64,000 nt of DNA from JAZDGX01 sp964482205. Its GTDB lineage: Bacteria > Eisenbacteria > RBG-16-71-46 > CAIMUX01 > WJJG01. A model generated the notes under the pieces. It saw only the letters and a list, made by a program, of their open reading frames with translations. It was not told the origin of the DNA and ran no database searches. Made by a program: the position numbers and the translations under genes. The stretch covers positions 372,001 through 436,000 of the forward strand of contig CAYZWI010000001.1 in assembly GCA_964482205.1 (NCBI GenBank), read 5' to 3'. Positions 8,902 to 16,317 of this stretch are shown here, piece by piece (position 1 is the first letter of the stretch; the number at the start of each line of letters is the position of its first letter).

Positions 8902-9210
8902 TCATGCCGGTCCGTGATGCGAGTCGCCGGTCAAACGGTCGAGCGCCGAGTCGATACGGGCAACTTTCTTCAGCATTTCCGCCTGCAAGGTCGCCCACTG
9001 AGCCCGCTCCCGGAAGAGCTCGTCCGCGATGTTAAGCGAAGTCATCACGGCGATCCGTTTTGGATCAGGAACGCCGCTCAGGCGGCGCAGCTGATTCATC
9101 TTATCGTCCACATAAGCCGCCAGGTCCGGGAGGGGAGTTCCCGCCGTCTCGCCAGAGACCCGGTACTCTTCGCCCATGATCGTCACGCTCTTGTATTTGC
9201 TCTCGTCCAT
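8902..9210 (-). CDS. zapA: Cell division protein ZapA
   Basis: 102 aa. ZapA bundles FtsZ filaments at midcell. The N-terminal strand pair KSVTIMGEEYRVSG and the following VDDKMNQLRRLSG helix are characteristic, ending in a coiled-coil helix with AVMTSLNIADELFRER. The 6S RNA gene begins 65 nt downstream. A zapB-like coiled-coil gene lies directly upstream on the same strand. The Shine-Dalgarno is weak. Confidence 0.92.
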   Translation of the reverse strand: MDESKYKSVTIMGEEYRVSGETAGTPLPDLAAYVDDKMNQLRRLSGVPDPKRIAVMTSLNIADELFRERAQWATLQAEMLKKVARIDSALDRLTGDSHHGPA

Positions 9211-9272
9211 GCGCGTGACCCCGGAACGGACGGCCCCAAAGCACCCGAATTCCCTGCCGTGGCCGCACTACC

Positions 9273-9289
9273 GGGCGCTTGGAGCGCCC
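9273..9289 (-). other. Short hairpin between zapB-like gene and zapA
   Basis: GGGCGCT-CCA-AGCGCCC forms a 7-bp stem with a 3-nt loop in the 91-nt spacer. It has no T-run, so a terminator function is doubtful. It could act as an mRNA processing or stability element. Confidence 0.35.
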
Positions 9290-9301
9290 GACGAACTCAC
9301 T

Positions 9302-9595
9302 CTAGGATTCCCTCGGAAGCATGTCAACCTTGTCGATCAAAGCCCGCAAGCGGGTTGCGGCCTGGCGACGCTCCTCGTGAAGCCGGACATTCTCTTCTTC
9401 GGCGCGCTTCCACTCCTGGATCCGCTGCAGGAGTGCCTGCGTGGTCCGAGCGCCGGAGGCGGCCAGCAACTGCTCGTGCTCCTGCCGCAGCCCGGCCATC
9501 GTCAGGGCGGTCCGTTCCAGCTTGGCCGCAAGGCGGTCGAGCTCGGACAACACCTCCCCGGCTTCCGCCGGCTTGTCCACCTCTCGAGGATCCAT
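9302..9595 (-). CDS. Small coiled-coil protein, ZapB-like
   Basis: 97 aa, almost entirely predicted helical coiled coil: heptad-like ELDRLAAKLERTALTMAGLRQEHEQ, then LLQRIQEWKRAEEENVRLHEER. Charge pattern and size resemble cell-division coiled-coil proteins placed next to zapA. No catalytic motif is seen. The ATG follows AGGA at about 5-6 nt. A role in Z-ring organisation with ZapA is inferred from context only. Confidence 0.7.
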   Translation of the reverse strand: MDPREVDKPAEAGEVLSELDRLAAKLERTALTMAGLRQEHEQLLAASGARTTQALLQRIQEWKRAEEENVRLHEERRQAATRLRALIDKVDMLPRES

Positions 9596-9631
9596 CCTGC
9601 TTCCTGGCGACTTCCTGCCCTACGGCGTGCC

Positions 9632-9997
9632 TCAGCTTGCGCTGCCCTCAGGCGTCCGGGCGGATTCGACCAGGCGCCCGAAGGTGGCCGTGTCCCGGAC
9701 GGCCAGATCGGCGAGCATCTTGCGGTCGATCACGATCCCCGCCTTGCGGAAGAGCGCGATCAAGGCGCTGTAGCTCAGGCCGTTCATGCGCGCGGCGGCG
9801 TTGATCCTCTGGATCCACAGCCGGCGCATCATGCGCTTCCTCACGCGCCGGTCGCGGTAGGCGTAGCGCAGGCTGCGCATGACATTCTCTTTGGCCGTGC
9901 GATAGAGCCGGGAACGGCCGCCCACCGACCCCTTCGCCATGCGCATCGTATTCCTGCGCCGTGCCCTTCCAGGCACGACGGTCTTTGCTCTGGGCAT
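9632..9997 (-). CDS. rplT: 50S ribosomal protein L20
   Basis: 121 aa. The sequence MPRAKTVVPGRARRRN and the helix YAYRDRRVRKRMMRRLWIQRIN are typical L20, an early-binding 23S rRNA protein needed for 50S assembly. In other bacteria it represses its own operon by binding the leader. Start supported by AAAGGAG upstream. Third gene of the conserved infC-rpmI-rplT operon. Confidence 0.97.
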   Translation of the reverse strand: MPRAKTVVPGRARRRNTMRMAKGSVGGRSRLYRTAKENVMRSLRYAYRDRRVRKRMMRRLWIQRINAAARMNGLSYSALIALFRKAGIVIDRKMLADLAVRDTATFGRLVESARTPEGSAS

Positions 9998-10057
9998 TCC
10001 CCTGCTCCTTTCCCGAAATCGTTCGAAGGGCAGCCGTCCGCTTCGCAGCGGCGGCGC

Positions 10058-10255
10058 CTATCGCAATCCCAACTGGCGGAGGATCTTCTTCTCGTCGCTG
10101 GCATCCACCAGGGCGGGCTGCCGAAGGTTGCGCTTCTGCTTGCGCGTCTTGTGGCTCAGCAGATGGCCGGTGTAGGCGCGCCAGCGGCGGATTCGGCCGG
10201 AGCCGAGGATCTTGAACCGCTTCGCGGTCGATCTTCTCGTTCGGATCTTGGGCAT
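10058..10255 (-). CDS. rpmI: 50S ribosomal protein L35
   Basis: 65 aa, exact family size. MPKIRTRRSTAKRFK and the lysine/arginine-rich TGHLLSHKTRKQKRNLR are diagnostic of L35. The start is preceded by AGGGAAGGGA. It sits between infC and rplT in the classic order. Confidence 0.97.
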   Translation of the reverse strand: MPKIRTRRSTAKRFKILGSGRIRRWRAYTGHLLSHKTRKQKRNLRQPALVDASDEKKILRQLGLR

Positions 10256-10286
10256 GTTCCCTTCCCTCTCGCGCTGCGGGGCTCGA

Positions 10287-10826
10287 TCAGCCGGAGCTCT
10301 TCGCGCCCAGCACCATGGTCAAGACATAACCTTCCTTGCGAATCGAGGATTCGACGACCGAGATGTCCTGCAACTCGGCCATCGCCCGCTTCAAGAGCGC
10401 CTCGCCGAATTCCAGGTGCACAATCTCGCGGCCGCGGAAGCGGACGGTGAACTTCACCTTGTTCCGCTTCTCCAGGAAGGCGCGCGCGTGCCCCACCTTC
10501 ACCTGGAAATCGTTGTCCCCGATCTTCGGGCGCATCTTGATTTCCTTCAGCTGGACCTGATGCGCCTTCGCCTTCGCCTTCCTCAAACGCTTCGATTGTT
10601 CGTAGCGGTATCGCCCGTAGTCCATGATGCGACAGACGGGCGGACGCCCTTGCGGGGCCACTTCGACGAGGTCCAAGCCCTGCTCGCGCGCCTGTCGCAA
10701 GGCGTCCGAGACGGCCATGATCCCGATCTGCTCGCCATTGTCCCCGACCACTCGGACCATGGGAGCCCGGATTCGCTCGTTGACCCGCGTACGGTCGGTT
10801 GTCTGAGCGCCGAATTCTCGACGGAT
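10287..10826 (-). CDS. infC: Translation initiation factor IF-3 (probable AUC start)
   Basis: IF-3 binds the 30S subunit, prevents subunit joining and checks start codons. The N-domain (RVNERIRAPMVRVVGDNGEQIG, PPVCRIMDYGRYRYEQ) and C-domain (KEIKMRPKIGDNDFQVKVGHARAFL) are complete. An in-frame ATG at 10856 lies directly behind a terminator-like U-run with no Shine-Dalgarno. In contrast, a perfect GGAGGG stands 9 nt before an in-frame ATC at 10826, giving 179 aa, the usual IF-3 length. infC is known to use rare AUU/AUC/AUA starts for autoregulation, so the ATC is preferred here. If wrong, the ATG start gives 189 aa. First gene of infC-rpmI-rplT. Confidence 0.93.
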   Translation of the reverse strand: MRREFGAQTTDRTRVNERIRAPMVRVVGDNGEQIGIMAVSDALRQAREQGLDLVEVAPQGRPPVCRIMDYGRYRYEQSKRLRKAKAKAHQVQLKEIKMRPKIGDNDFQVKVGHARAFLEKRNKVKFTVRFRGREIVHLEFGEALLKRAMAELQDISVVESSIRKEGYVLTMVLGAKSSG

Positions 10827-10862
10827 GGGCTGATTCCCTCCCGGGGCGGTCGACATCCAAAC

Positions 10863-10882
10863 AAAAAAGCGGCCGCGGCCGC
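10863..10882 (-). terminator. Terminator-like attenuator hairpin in infC leader
   Basis: On the minus strand the 14-nt palindrome GCGGCCGCGGCCGC (stem GCGGC/GCCGC, loop CGCG) is followed immediately by TTTTTTG, then 5 nt to the ATG at 10856. This is an intrinsic-terminator layout placed between the promoter/tRNA-Val and infC. It suggests transcription attenuation of the ribosomal-protein operon. Confidence 0.7.
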
Positions 10883-10883
10883 C

Positions 10884-11061
10884 TCTCCTCAGATCCTGGC
10901 CGGAGTCCCGCCCTAGAACTCGGCCTGCGATCGAGCCTCGAAATCGTCCCTCGGGACATCGCGAGGCGAGAAGCGTTCGCTTCTGCTTCGGGGGATCGCC
11001 CCCTAGGGCGAGCGCCATCTTCGAGATGCGCTCGCGCGGAAGGCCGGCGCCTCAGCGCCGG
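10884..11061 (-). promoter_or_regulatory. Structured 5' leader of infC-rpmI-rplT
   Basis: The 215 nt between tRNA-Val and the infC leader end contain a series of strong hairpins on the minus strand. These are CCGGCGC/GCGCCGG (11061-11044), a roughly 12-bp helix with one bulge, GCGAGCGC-ATCT/AGAT-GCGCTCGC (11035-11008), GGGGG/CCCCC (11003-10990), and GCCTCG...CGAGGC enclosing GTCC/GGAC (10967-10934 region). They end in the U-run hairpin at 10863. L20 autoregulation through leader structure is known for this operon in other phyla; which hairpin would bind L20 here is unknown. Confidence 0.55.
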
Positions 11062-11071
11062 TCCTTCTCGA

Positions 11072-11145
11072 TGGGCGATACTGGAATCGAACCAGTGACC
11101 TCTTGCATGTCAAGCAAGCACTCTAACCAACTGAGCTAATCGCCC
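11072..11145 (-). tRNA. tRNA-Val (anticodon GAC)
   Basis: Complete cloverleaf on the minus strand: acceptor GGGCGAT/ATCGCCC, D arm AGCTCAGTTGGTTAGAG, anticodon stem CTTGC/GCAAG with loop TTGACAT (GAC), T arm with GGTTCGATTCC. Discriminator A, no encoded CCA. It lies 27 nt downstream of a good promoter -10 and upstream of the infC leader, so it may be co-transcribed with infC. Confidence 0.95.
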
Positions 11146-11178
11146 ACCCACTCGTCCCCATGGAAACGAGGATGTTCC

Positions 11179-11207
11179 ATGGTAGAGATCGGAACCCGGG
11201 ATGTCAA
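11179..11207 (-). promoter_or_regulatory. Sigma-70-type promoter for tRNA-Val (and possibly infC operon)
   Basis: On the minus strand TTGACA (11207-11202), a 17-nt spacer and TACCAT (11184-11179). The predicted start is near 11172. A perfect inverted repeat CCATGGAA-N9-TTCCATGG (11158-11182) overlaps the -10 and start site and could be an operator. Confidence 0.7.
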
Positions 11208-11282
11208 GCTTACGAAGAGACCGGAAATTTCGTCGGGCCGGGGGCCTTCCGTGCCGCTGGACGTGCTCCCGTTCGGGCGGTT

Positions 11283-12317
11283 TCAGCCTTCCAGCGACAC
11301 TCCGCGCTCTCCCTCCGCCACCTCCCCGATCAGGCACGCCCCCCACTCCTGGGCCATTTCGCTCAGCCAGGCATCAGCCACGGAGGCGTCCACGACGAGG
11401 ATCCACCCGATTCCCATGTTGAAGACCTGGTACATCTCGTCGCGGCCCACGCTCCCGAGGCGCGCGATTTCGCGATAGATGGGGGGCACGCGCCAGGCGG
11501 TCGCGCGCACCCTGGCCACGCAACCCGCGGGCATCACCCTCACGAGATTGCCCGGAATGCCTCCGCCGGTGATGTGGGCCATCGCGTGAAGGCCGGGATC
11601 ACGCAAGCGAGGCTCCACCGCTTTCCAGTACATGCGGTGCGTCGCGGCGAGCGCTTCCCCGATCGTCGTGCCTCCCTCGAGAGGCGCGTCGATGCCCGGC
11701 CCCTCGTCCAGCAGTACCCGGCGCGCCAGCGAGTAGCCGTTCGTGTGCAGGCCGTTGGATGCCAGGCCGATCAACTTGTCCCCCGCGCGAACGAGCCCGC
11801 GGGGAAGAAGAGCGGAACGCTTGACGGTCCCGATCAAACAGCCCACCAAGTCGATTTCTCCGGGCAGATAGACCGAGGGCATCTCGGCCGTCTCTCCCCC
11901 CAGCAGAGCGCAATCGGCTTCCTTGCAGGCCCGCACCATTCCCTTGACGAGCGTCTCCACCGTTTCGACATCCAGGTGCGAAGTCCCGATGTAGTCGAGG
12001 AAGAAGAGCGGCTTCGCGCCGAGGGTGAGCACATCGTCGACGCAATGGGCGACGATGTCATAGCCCGCCGATTCCCAGCGCCCCGTCATCCGGGCGACTT
12101 TCATCTTCGTTCCGACCCCGTCGATGCTGGCGACGAGCAGATCTTCTCCCCGGGGATCGGGAAACGCGAAGCACCCGCCGAAGAGGCCCAGCCCTCCTTG
12201 CACGCCCGGCGTTCGCGTTTCGACGGCAAGCGGCTTCAGCCGTTCGACGACCGCGTCGGCCGCGTCGAGATCGACTCCCGCGCGCCGATAGGCCGGCGCC
12301 GGTTCGCGACGCTTCAT
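11283..12317 (-). CDS. purM: Phosphoribosylformylglycinamidine cyclo-ligase (AIR synthetase)
   Basis: 344 aa. Makes aminoimidazole ribotide in de novo purine synthesis using ATP. The sequence AYRRAGVDLDAADAVVERLKPL at the N-terminus, VASIDGVGTKMKVA, AHCVDDVLTLGAKPLFFLDYI, LLGGETAEMPSVY and HITGGGIPGNL are PurM signatures. The ATG overlaps the stop of the upstream unknown gene as ATGA. No other purine gene is adjacent. Confidence 0.96.
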   Translation of the reverse strand: MKRREPAPAYRRAGVDLDAADAVVERLKPLAVETRTPGVQGGLGLFGGCFAFPDPRGEDLLVASIDGVGTKMKVARMTGRWESAGYDIVAHCVDDVLTLGAKPLFFLDYIGTSHLDVETVETLVKGMVRACKEADCALLGGETAEMPSVYLPGEIDLVGCLIGTVKRSALLPRGLVRAGDKLIGLASNGLHTNGYSLARRVLLDEGPGIDAPLEGGTTIGEALAATHRMYWKAVEPRLRDPGLHAMAHITGGGIPGNLVRVMPAGCVARVRATAWRVPPIYREIARLGSVGRDEMYQVFNMGIGWILVVDASVADAWLSEMAQEWGACLIGEVAEGERGVSLEG

Positions 12318-13102
12318 TCCAGGGCCTCCTCTCGTTCCTGCTCCACCTCTTCCGGCTCCACCCGGAACACCGTCCAGTCGGGGCTGGACTGTTTCGCGAT
12401 CACCCGGTTGAGCGCATCCATCGCGGCGTGTACGGCGCCGCGCAAGGGATCCCCGTCCATGCGGCCCGCGCCGATCAGGCGCGTTTCGGAACGGCCCTTC
12501 AGGAGCAGCACCTCCACCGCCAGGATGTCCGTTCCTCCCAGGCGCACGGTCGCCATGTCGCCGTCGGCCAGGCGAGTCTCGCCGGAGAAAAGCATCTGCG
12601 CGGCGTCCAGCGTCGCCCGGACGAGCAGCCGGTGAACGAAGGCGGGAGCAGAAATGCCGGAGGCGCAGCCGGTCCACTCCTGCTTTCCGGCCTGAAGGCG
12701 CACTTCCGCCCTGGCGGTCGCTCCTTCGAGAAATAGCTGCACCGAGCGGAGGCGCAGGCGCATTCCCGCGCCATGGTTCTCGCTTCCTTCCCACTCCTCT
12801 GCCAGGGGGAGACGCTCGTCTCGCCGGCCGCCCGCCTCCTCCTGGAAGCCCTTCACGCTCGACGCGTGGCCGCAACCCGGCTTGCGCACCGCGATGCTGA
12901 TGCGCTTGTGGTCGACCTCGATCCCCAGCGCGGCCGCCAGATAGGAGCGCACATCGCGCATCACGCTCTTCGGCCGGCTTCCCGGGCTCGCGGCGATGTG
13001 GATCTCCACGATCTCCGCCCCCGAAAGGCAGACGCGCGCATGTTCCACTCCCACGATTCGACGAAGCGCGCGTTCGATCTCTTCCCTGGCCGGCAAGCTC
13101 AC
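12314..13102 (-). CDS. Conserved protein of unknown function between pfkB and purM
   Basis: 262 aa, no recognised enzyme motif. The N-terminal ~75 residues (REEIERALRRIVGVEHARVC, IVEIHIAASPGSRPKSVMRD, YLAAALGIEVDHKRISIAVR) look like a compact alpha/beta domain. A linker leads to a second alpha/beta part with RLRSVQLFLEGATARAEVRL and repeated strands. No signal peptide, so likely cytoplasmic. The GTG at 13102 has AGGAG 8 nt upstream and begins 4 nt after the pfkB stop. Its end overlaps purM by 4 nt. Co-translation with purM and a sugar kinase is the only functional clue. Confidence 0.75.
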   Translation of the reverse strand: MSLPAREEIERALRRIVGVEHARVCLSGAEIVEIHIAASPGSRPKSVMRDVRSYLAAALGIEVDHKRISIAVRKPGCGHASSVKGFQEEAGGRRDERLPLAEEWEGSENHGAGMRLRLRSVQLFLEGATARAEVRLQAGKQEWTGCASGISAPAFVHRLLVRATLDAAQMLFSGETRLADGDMATVRLGGTDILAVEVLLLKGRSETRLIGAGRMDGDPLRGAVHAAMDALNRVIAKQSSPDWTVFRVEPEEVEQEREEALE

Positions 13103-13106
13103 GGCG

Positions 13107-14084
13107 TCATCTCCTGGGTTGCCCGCCCGTCGACCGTGCCAATCGCGCGCCGCCGTTGCCGGGCAATCGAAAATGGGTGATCTCGCGCAAGCGCCGGCAG
13201 CGCTCCCGGATGCCTGTGGAGGTGAGCAGAGCCAGGGCCGTGACTCCCGTGCCCTCCACGGCGCACGAGCCCGTGGCCGTCCCCACCGAGAGCGCGGTCG
13301 CGCAGGCGTCGCGCTGGCGCCAGTCGTGGCCGGCCAGGTACCCGAGCAGCCCTCCGGCAAAGCTGTCGCCCGCGCCGGTCGGGTCCCGCACATCGTTGAC
13401 GGGAAGCGCGGGAAGGGCGAGCCAACCCCAAGGCCCGAGCGCGACGACTCCGTGCGGGCCCTTCTTGATCACCACGATCTGAGGCCCCATCGCGCGGACG
13501 GCCGCGGCGGCCTCGGGCAGGGCGTGGATTCCGGTGAGCAACGCGGCCTCTTCGTCGTTCAAGAGAAGCAGGTCGGACTTCGAGACGACCTTGCGCAGCG
13601 CTTCGGGATTGCCGCGAATCCAGAAGTCCATCGTATCGACCGCCACGAGCTTCACATCGCCGGCGGAAGCGAGCACTTCGAGCTGAAGCTCAGGCTGGAT
13701 ATTGGCGAGAAAGAGAACCTCCGCATTCCGGTAACCGGCTGGAAGCCGGGGATGAAAATCGCCGAAGACTCCCAGCTCCGTCCGTAGCGAGCGGCGTTCC
13801 TTCAGACTCTCGCCATACTCGCCTTCCCAGCGAAAGGTCGGGCCCGAACGGCGCTCGAGCCCTCGCAGGTCCACTCCGTGGGCGCGCAGGAGGGTGAGGT
13901 GCTCCTCGGGAAAATCGTCTCCGACGACGGCGACCACTCCCACTTTGGCGAGCCCGCCCGCCGCCAGGGAAAAGTACGCGGCCGATCCGCCCAACAGATC
14001 CCGGCCGACGGATTGCGGCGTTCGGATCGTGTCGAGCGCTACCGAGCCGACCACCACGATGTCGATTGCGCCCGCGTCGTCCAC
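13107..14084 (-). CDS. PfkB/ribokinase-family sugar kinase
   Basis: 325 aa. The N-terminal strand IDIVVVGSVALDTIRTP and GGSAAYFSLAAGGL, plus the C-terminal DPTGAGDSFAGGLLGY with the catalytic aspartate and anion hole, place it in the PfkB carbohydrate kinase family. The exact sugar or nucleoside substrate cannot be read from sequence. GTG start at 14084, 4 nt after the rsfS stop. Longer ATG starts upstream would lie inside rsfS and encode shadow sequence. Confidence 0.9.
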   Translation of the reverse strand: MDDAGAIDIVVVGSVALDTIRTPQSVGRDLLGGSAAYFSLAAGGLAKVGVVAVVGDDFPEEHLTLLRAHGVDLRGLERRSGPTFRWEGEYGESLKERRSLRTELGVFGDFHPRLPAGYRNAEVLFLANIQPELQLEVLASAGDVKLVAVDTMDFWIRGNPEALRKVVSKSDLLLLNDEEAALLTGIHALPEAAAAVRAMGPQIVVIKKGPHGVVALGPWGWLALPALPVNDVRDPTGAGDSFAGGLLGYLAGHDWRQRDACATALSVGTATGSCAVEGTGVTALALLTSTGIRERCRRLREITHFRLPGNGGARLARSTGGQPRR

Positions 14085-14088
14085 GCCC

Positions 14089-14571
14089 TCATTCCTCGGT
14101 GTCCGGGGCATCCGGAGAGCCGTCCGCCAGGCGTTCGGCGGGAGCGTCTCCCCAGAGATTCTCGAGCCGATAGTACTCACGCGTCTCGCGATGGAAGATG
14201 TGCGCGACCCAGTCGACATAGTCGAGCAGGATCCAACGGCCGTGGGTGCGGCCCTCCACATGCCACGCGCGCGCGCCGAACCGGCTCTCCATCTCATCGC
14301 CGATCCATTCGGCCAGCGATCGCACGTGGGTCTCGGTCTTTCCTGAGATCAGCACGAAGAAGTCACAACCGATTTCGAAGTCGCGCAGATCGAGGATCGT
14401 CACCTCTTCGCCCTTCTTTTCGAGAGCGAGCTGCGCGCAAGCCCGGGCGGCCTCCTGCGGCGTGATGGGTTCGTGCACTGGACGAGACGAATCCTTGGGA
14501 CGACGGACGCTCAATCTCCCTCCCCGGCGATGGGCGGCATCGGCGATGCCGGCTTGCTCCTCCGCTTGCAT
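14089..14571 (-). CDS. rsfS: Ribosome silencing factor RsfS
   Basis: 160 aa. RsfS binds L14 and blocks subunit joining under starvation. The core ALEKKGEEVTILDLRDFEIGCDFFVL, SGKTETHVRSLAEWIGDEM and WILLDYVDWVAHIFHRETREYYRLENLW is typical. An N-terminal extension of about 30 residues and a short acidic C-terminal tail are added. It follows the PAP2 gene and precedes pfkB. The start could be slightly further downstream. Confidence 0.94.
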   Translation of the reverse strand: MQAEEQAGIADAAHRRGGRLSVRRPKDSSRPVHEPITPQEAARACAQLALEKKGEEVTILDLRDFEIGCDFFVLISGKTETHVRSLAEWIGDEMESRFGARAWHVEGRTHGRWILLDYVDWVAHIFHRETREYYRLENLWGDAPAERLADGSPDAPDTEE

Positions 14572-14589
14572 TCGCCGGACGCCATCCTA

Positions 14590-15315
14590 TCAGATCGATT
14601 TTCGCTCTGCGATTTTTTCCGCCTCTTCGCGGCGGCCTCCCGATGCGTGATTCATCACGCTCCGCGCATTGCCGTTGACGAGATCCTCCCTGGGCGCTTC
14701 TTCCGGATCGCCTCCCCTCGCGCGGAGATCGTTTCGAGAAGGCGCTCCATCCGCCCGCCGCTCTCGGCCCAAGCAGACCCGCTGCTCCCAAGCGTTTCCG
14801 GCCGCGAGCAGGCCCCACCCGACGAGCATCCCCAGCCCGGCGCCCGCCAGAATGTCGGATGGATAGTGCACTCCGATGTAGACGCGGGAAATGCCGACGA
14901 TGGCGGCGAGGGCCAGGAGCCAGAGCCAGCGCCGCCCGAGCCTGGCCGCCGCAATCGTCGCGGCGCAGAAGACATTGGCCGCATGGCTCGAAGGAAAGGA
15001 AGGTGAATGCGATTGTCCGCTCAGCGCGCGCACGCCGTCGACGACGAAACAAGGGCGCACGCGCGCGAAGAGCGGCTTGAGAATATGATGGACGAGCGGA
15101 TCGGTGACGCACACTCCCGCGAGAAGCAGCGCGGCGAGCAGCCTGCCCCTGCGTCCGCCACGCCAGAGCAGCCATGCCCAGACGATCGCCAAGGGGATCA
15201 GGAACGGCTTGGCGCTCGCGAAGGCAAGAAAGAAGCGATCGAGCGCGGGATGGCTCCATCCCTGGTGGATCCACAAGAGGACCGCGCGGTCCCATTGCTG
15301 AAGCGTCTCGATCAT
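14590..15315 (-). CDS. PAP2-family membrane phosphatase
   Basis: 241 aa with five to six membrane helices. The three phosphatase motifs are present: KPLFARVRP, PSFPSSHAAN and SRVYIGVHYPSD, carrying the catalytic histidines. Such enzymes dephosphorylate lipid phosphates such as undecaprenyl pyrophosphate or phosphatidic acid; the substrate here is not determined. The C-terminal ~45 residues are hydrophilic and basic. It is divergent from yfiH. Confidence 0.9.
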   Translation of the reverse strand: MIETLQQWDRAVLLWIHQGWSHPALDRFFLAFASAKPFLIPLAIVWAWLLWRGGRRGRLLAALLLAGVCVTDPLVHHILKPLFARVRPCFVVDGVRALSGQSHSPSFPSSHAANVFCAATIAAARLGRRWLWLLALAAIVGISRVYIGVHYPSDILAGAGLGMLVGWGLLAAGNAWEQRVCLGRERRADGAPSRNDLRARGGDPEEAPREDLVNGNARSVMNHASGGRREEAEKIAERKSI

Positions 15316-15480
15316 GATCCCGCTCGATCCGTTGGGCGCGGTCCCGCCCGCATACGCGTTTGCCCGGAGCGCGCCCCGCGGTCCGGGTCCCGGAACGCGA
15401 GGGCGCCATTCCTTGCCGGGCGCGCTTGCCTGCTGGTACCTTGGCGGAGGATCGACGAGGCTCCGAAAGGCACTTGCAGG

Positions 15481-16266
15481 ATGGTCGACATGGTTTCAAG
15501 CGATGGAGGACGCCCGGACACCGGCTTCCTCTCTGCGCCGGCGGACTGGACCATTGGCGCGGCCGCGGGAATCACTACCCGCAGAGGAGGCGTGAGTCAA
15601 GGCCACCTCGCCGAGGCCAATTACAGTCTCCGCGTGGGCGACGATCCCGAACGCGTCGCCGAGAACTGGCGGCGGGTCCAAGCGGCCACCGGCCTGCCGC
15701 TCGTTGCCGCGGCGGGTCTTGCTCTGGAGCATGGGGTCCGCGTCCACGAAGTGGATGCGCCGGAAGGGCGCCTTCCGGGCGACGGCCTCGTGACGACGAA
15801 GCGCAACCTGGCCCTCGCGCTGACCGTGGCCGACTGCCTCCCTCTCGCCCTGAGCGCGCCTCAGCGCGGCGTCGCCCTCGTCCACTGCGGCTGGCGGGGA
15901 ATCGCCGCCGGAATCGCCGAGCACGCCGTCGCCGCCCTCTCCAGAGCGGCCGCCTCTCCGCGCAATTCCCTGGACGCCTGGATCGGACCGGGCATCGGCC
16001 CTTGTTGCTTCACTCTTCCGAGCGACGAAGCGCGCGCATTCCCTTCCGCACGGCTCGGACATTCCTCGCGATCCTCCTCGGCATCCCGATCGGTTTCCGT
16101 CGACCTGGCCGGATCGCTGCGCGACGCCCTGAGCGCCGCCGGGCTGTCGCACGAGAAGATCCGCATCACCCGGCTGTGCACTTCCTGCGAACGGGAACGC
16201 TTCTACTCGCACCGGCGGGACAAGGGAGAGACGGGCAGGATGCTCGCCTGGGTCGTCCGCTTGTAA
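15481..16266 (+). CDS. yfiH: YfiH-family (laccase-domain) protein, purine nucleoside phosphorylase/polyphenol oxidase type
   Basis: 261 aa. Conserved metal-ligand segments are seen: ALEHGVRVHEVDAP (His), LTVADCLPLAL (Cys) and ALVHCGWRGIAAGI (His), with the C-terminal CTSCERERFYSHRRDKGETGR. Family members are reported with purine nucleoside phosphorylase/adenosine deaminase activity and earlier as polyphenol oxidases. ATG at 15481; a second ATG at 15490 is equally possible. An isolated plus-strand gene among minus-strand operons. Confidence 0.93.
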   Translation: MVDMVSSDGGRPDTGFLSAPADWTIGAAAGITTRRGGVSQGHLAEANYSLRVGDDPERVAENWRRVQAATGLPLVAAAGLALEHGVRVHEVDAPEGRLPGDGLVTTKRNLALALTVADCLPLALSAPQRGVALVHCGWRGIAAGIAEHAVAALSRAAASPRNSLDAWIGPGIGPCCFTLPSDEARAFPSARLGHSSRSSSASRSVSVDLAGSLRDALSAAGLSHEKIRITRLCTSCERERFYSHRRDKGETGRMLAWVVRL

Positions 16267-16288
16267 GAGGGCGGCGATGGGCCCTCTT
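16265..16288. terminator. Hairpin between convergent yfiH and lipoprotein genes
   Basis: AAGAGGGC-GGCGATGG-GCCCTCTT, an 8-bp stem starting inside the yfiH stop codon. A T-run is nearly absent on both strands, so it is a weak, possibly bidirectional terminator. Confidence 0.45.
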
Positions 16289-16317
16289 GCTTCGCACCTG
16301 GAATGGGAATTCTTCCG

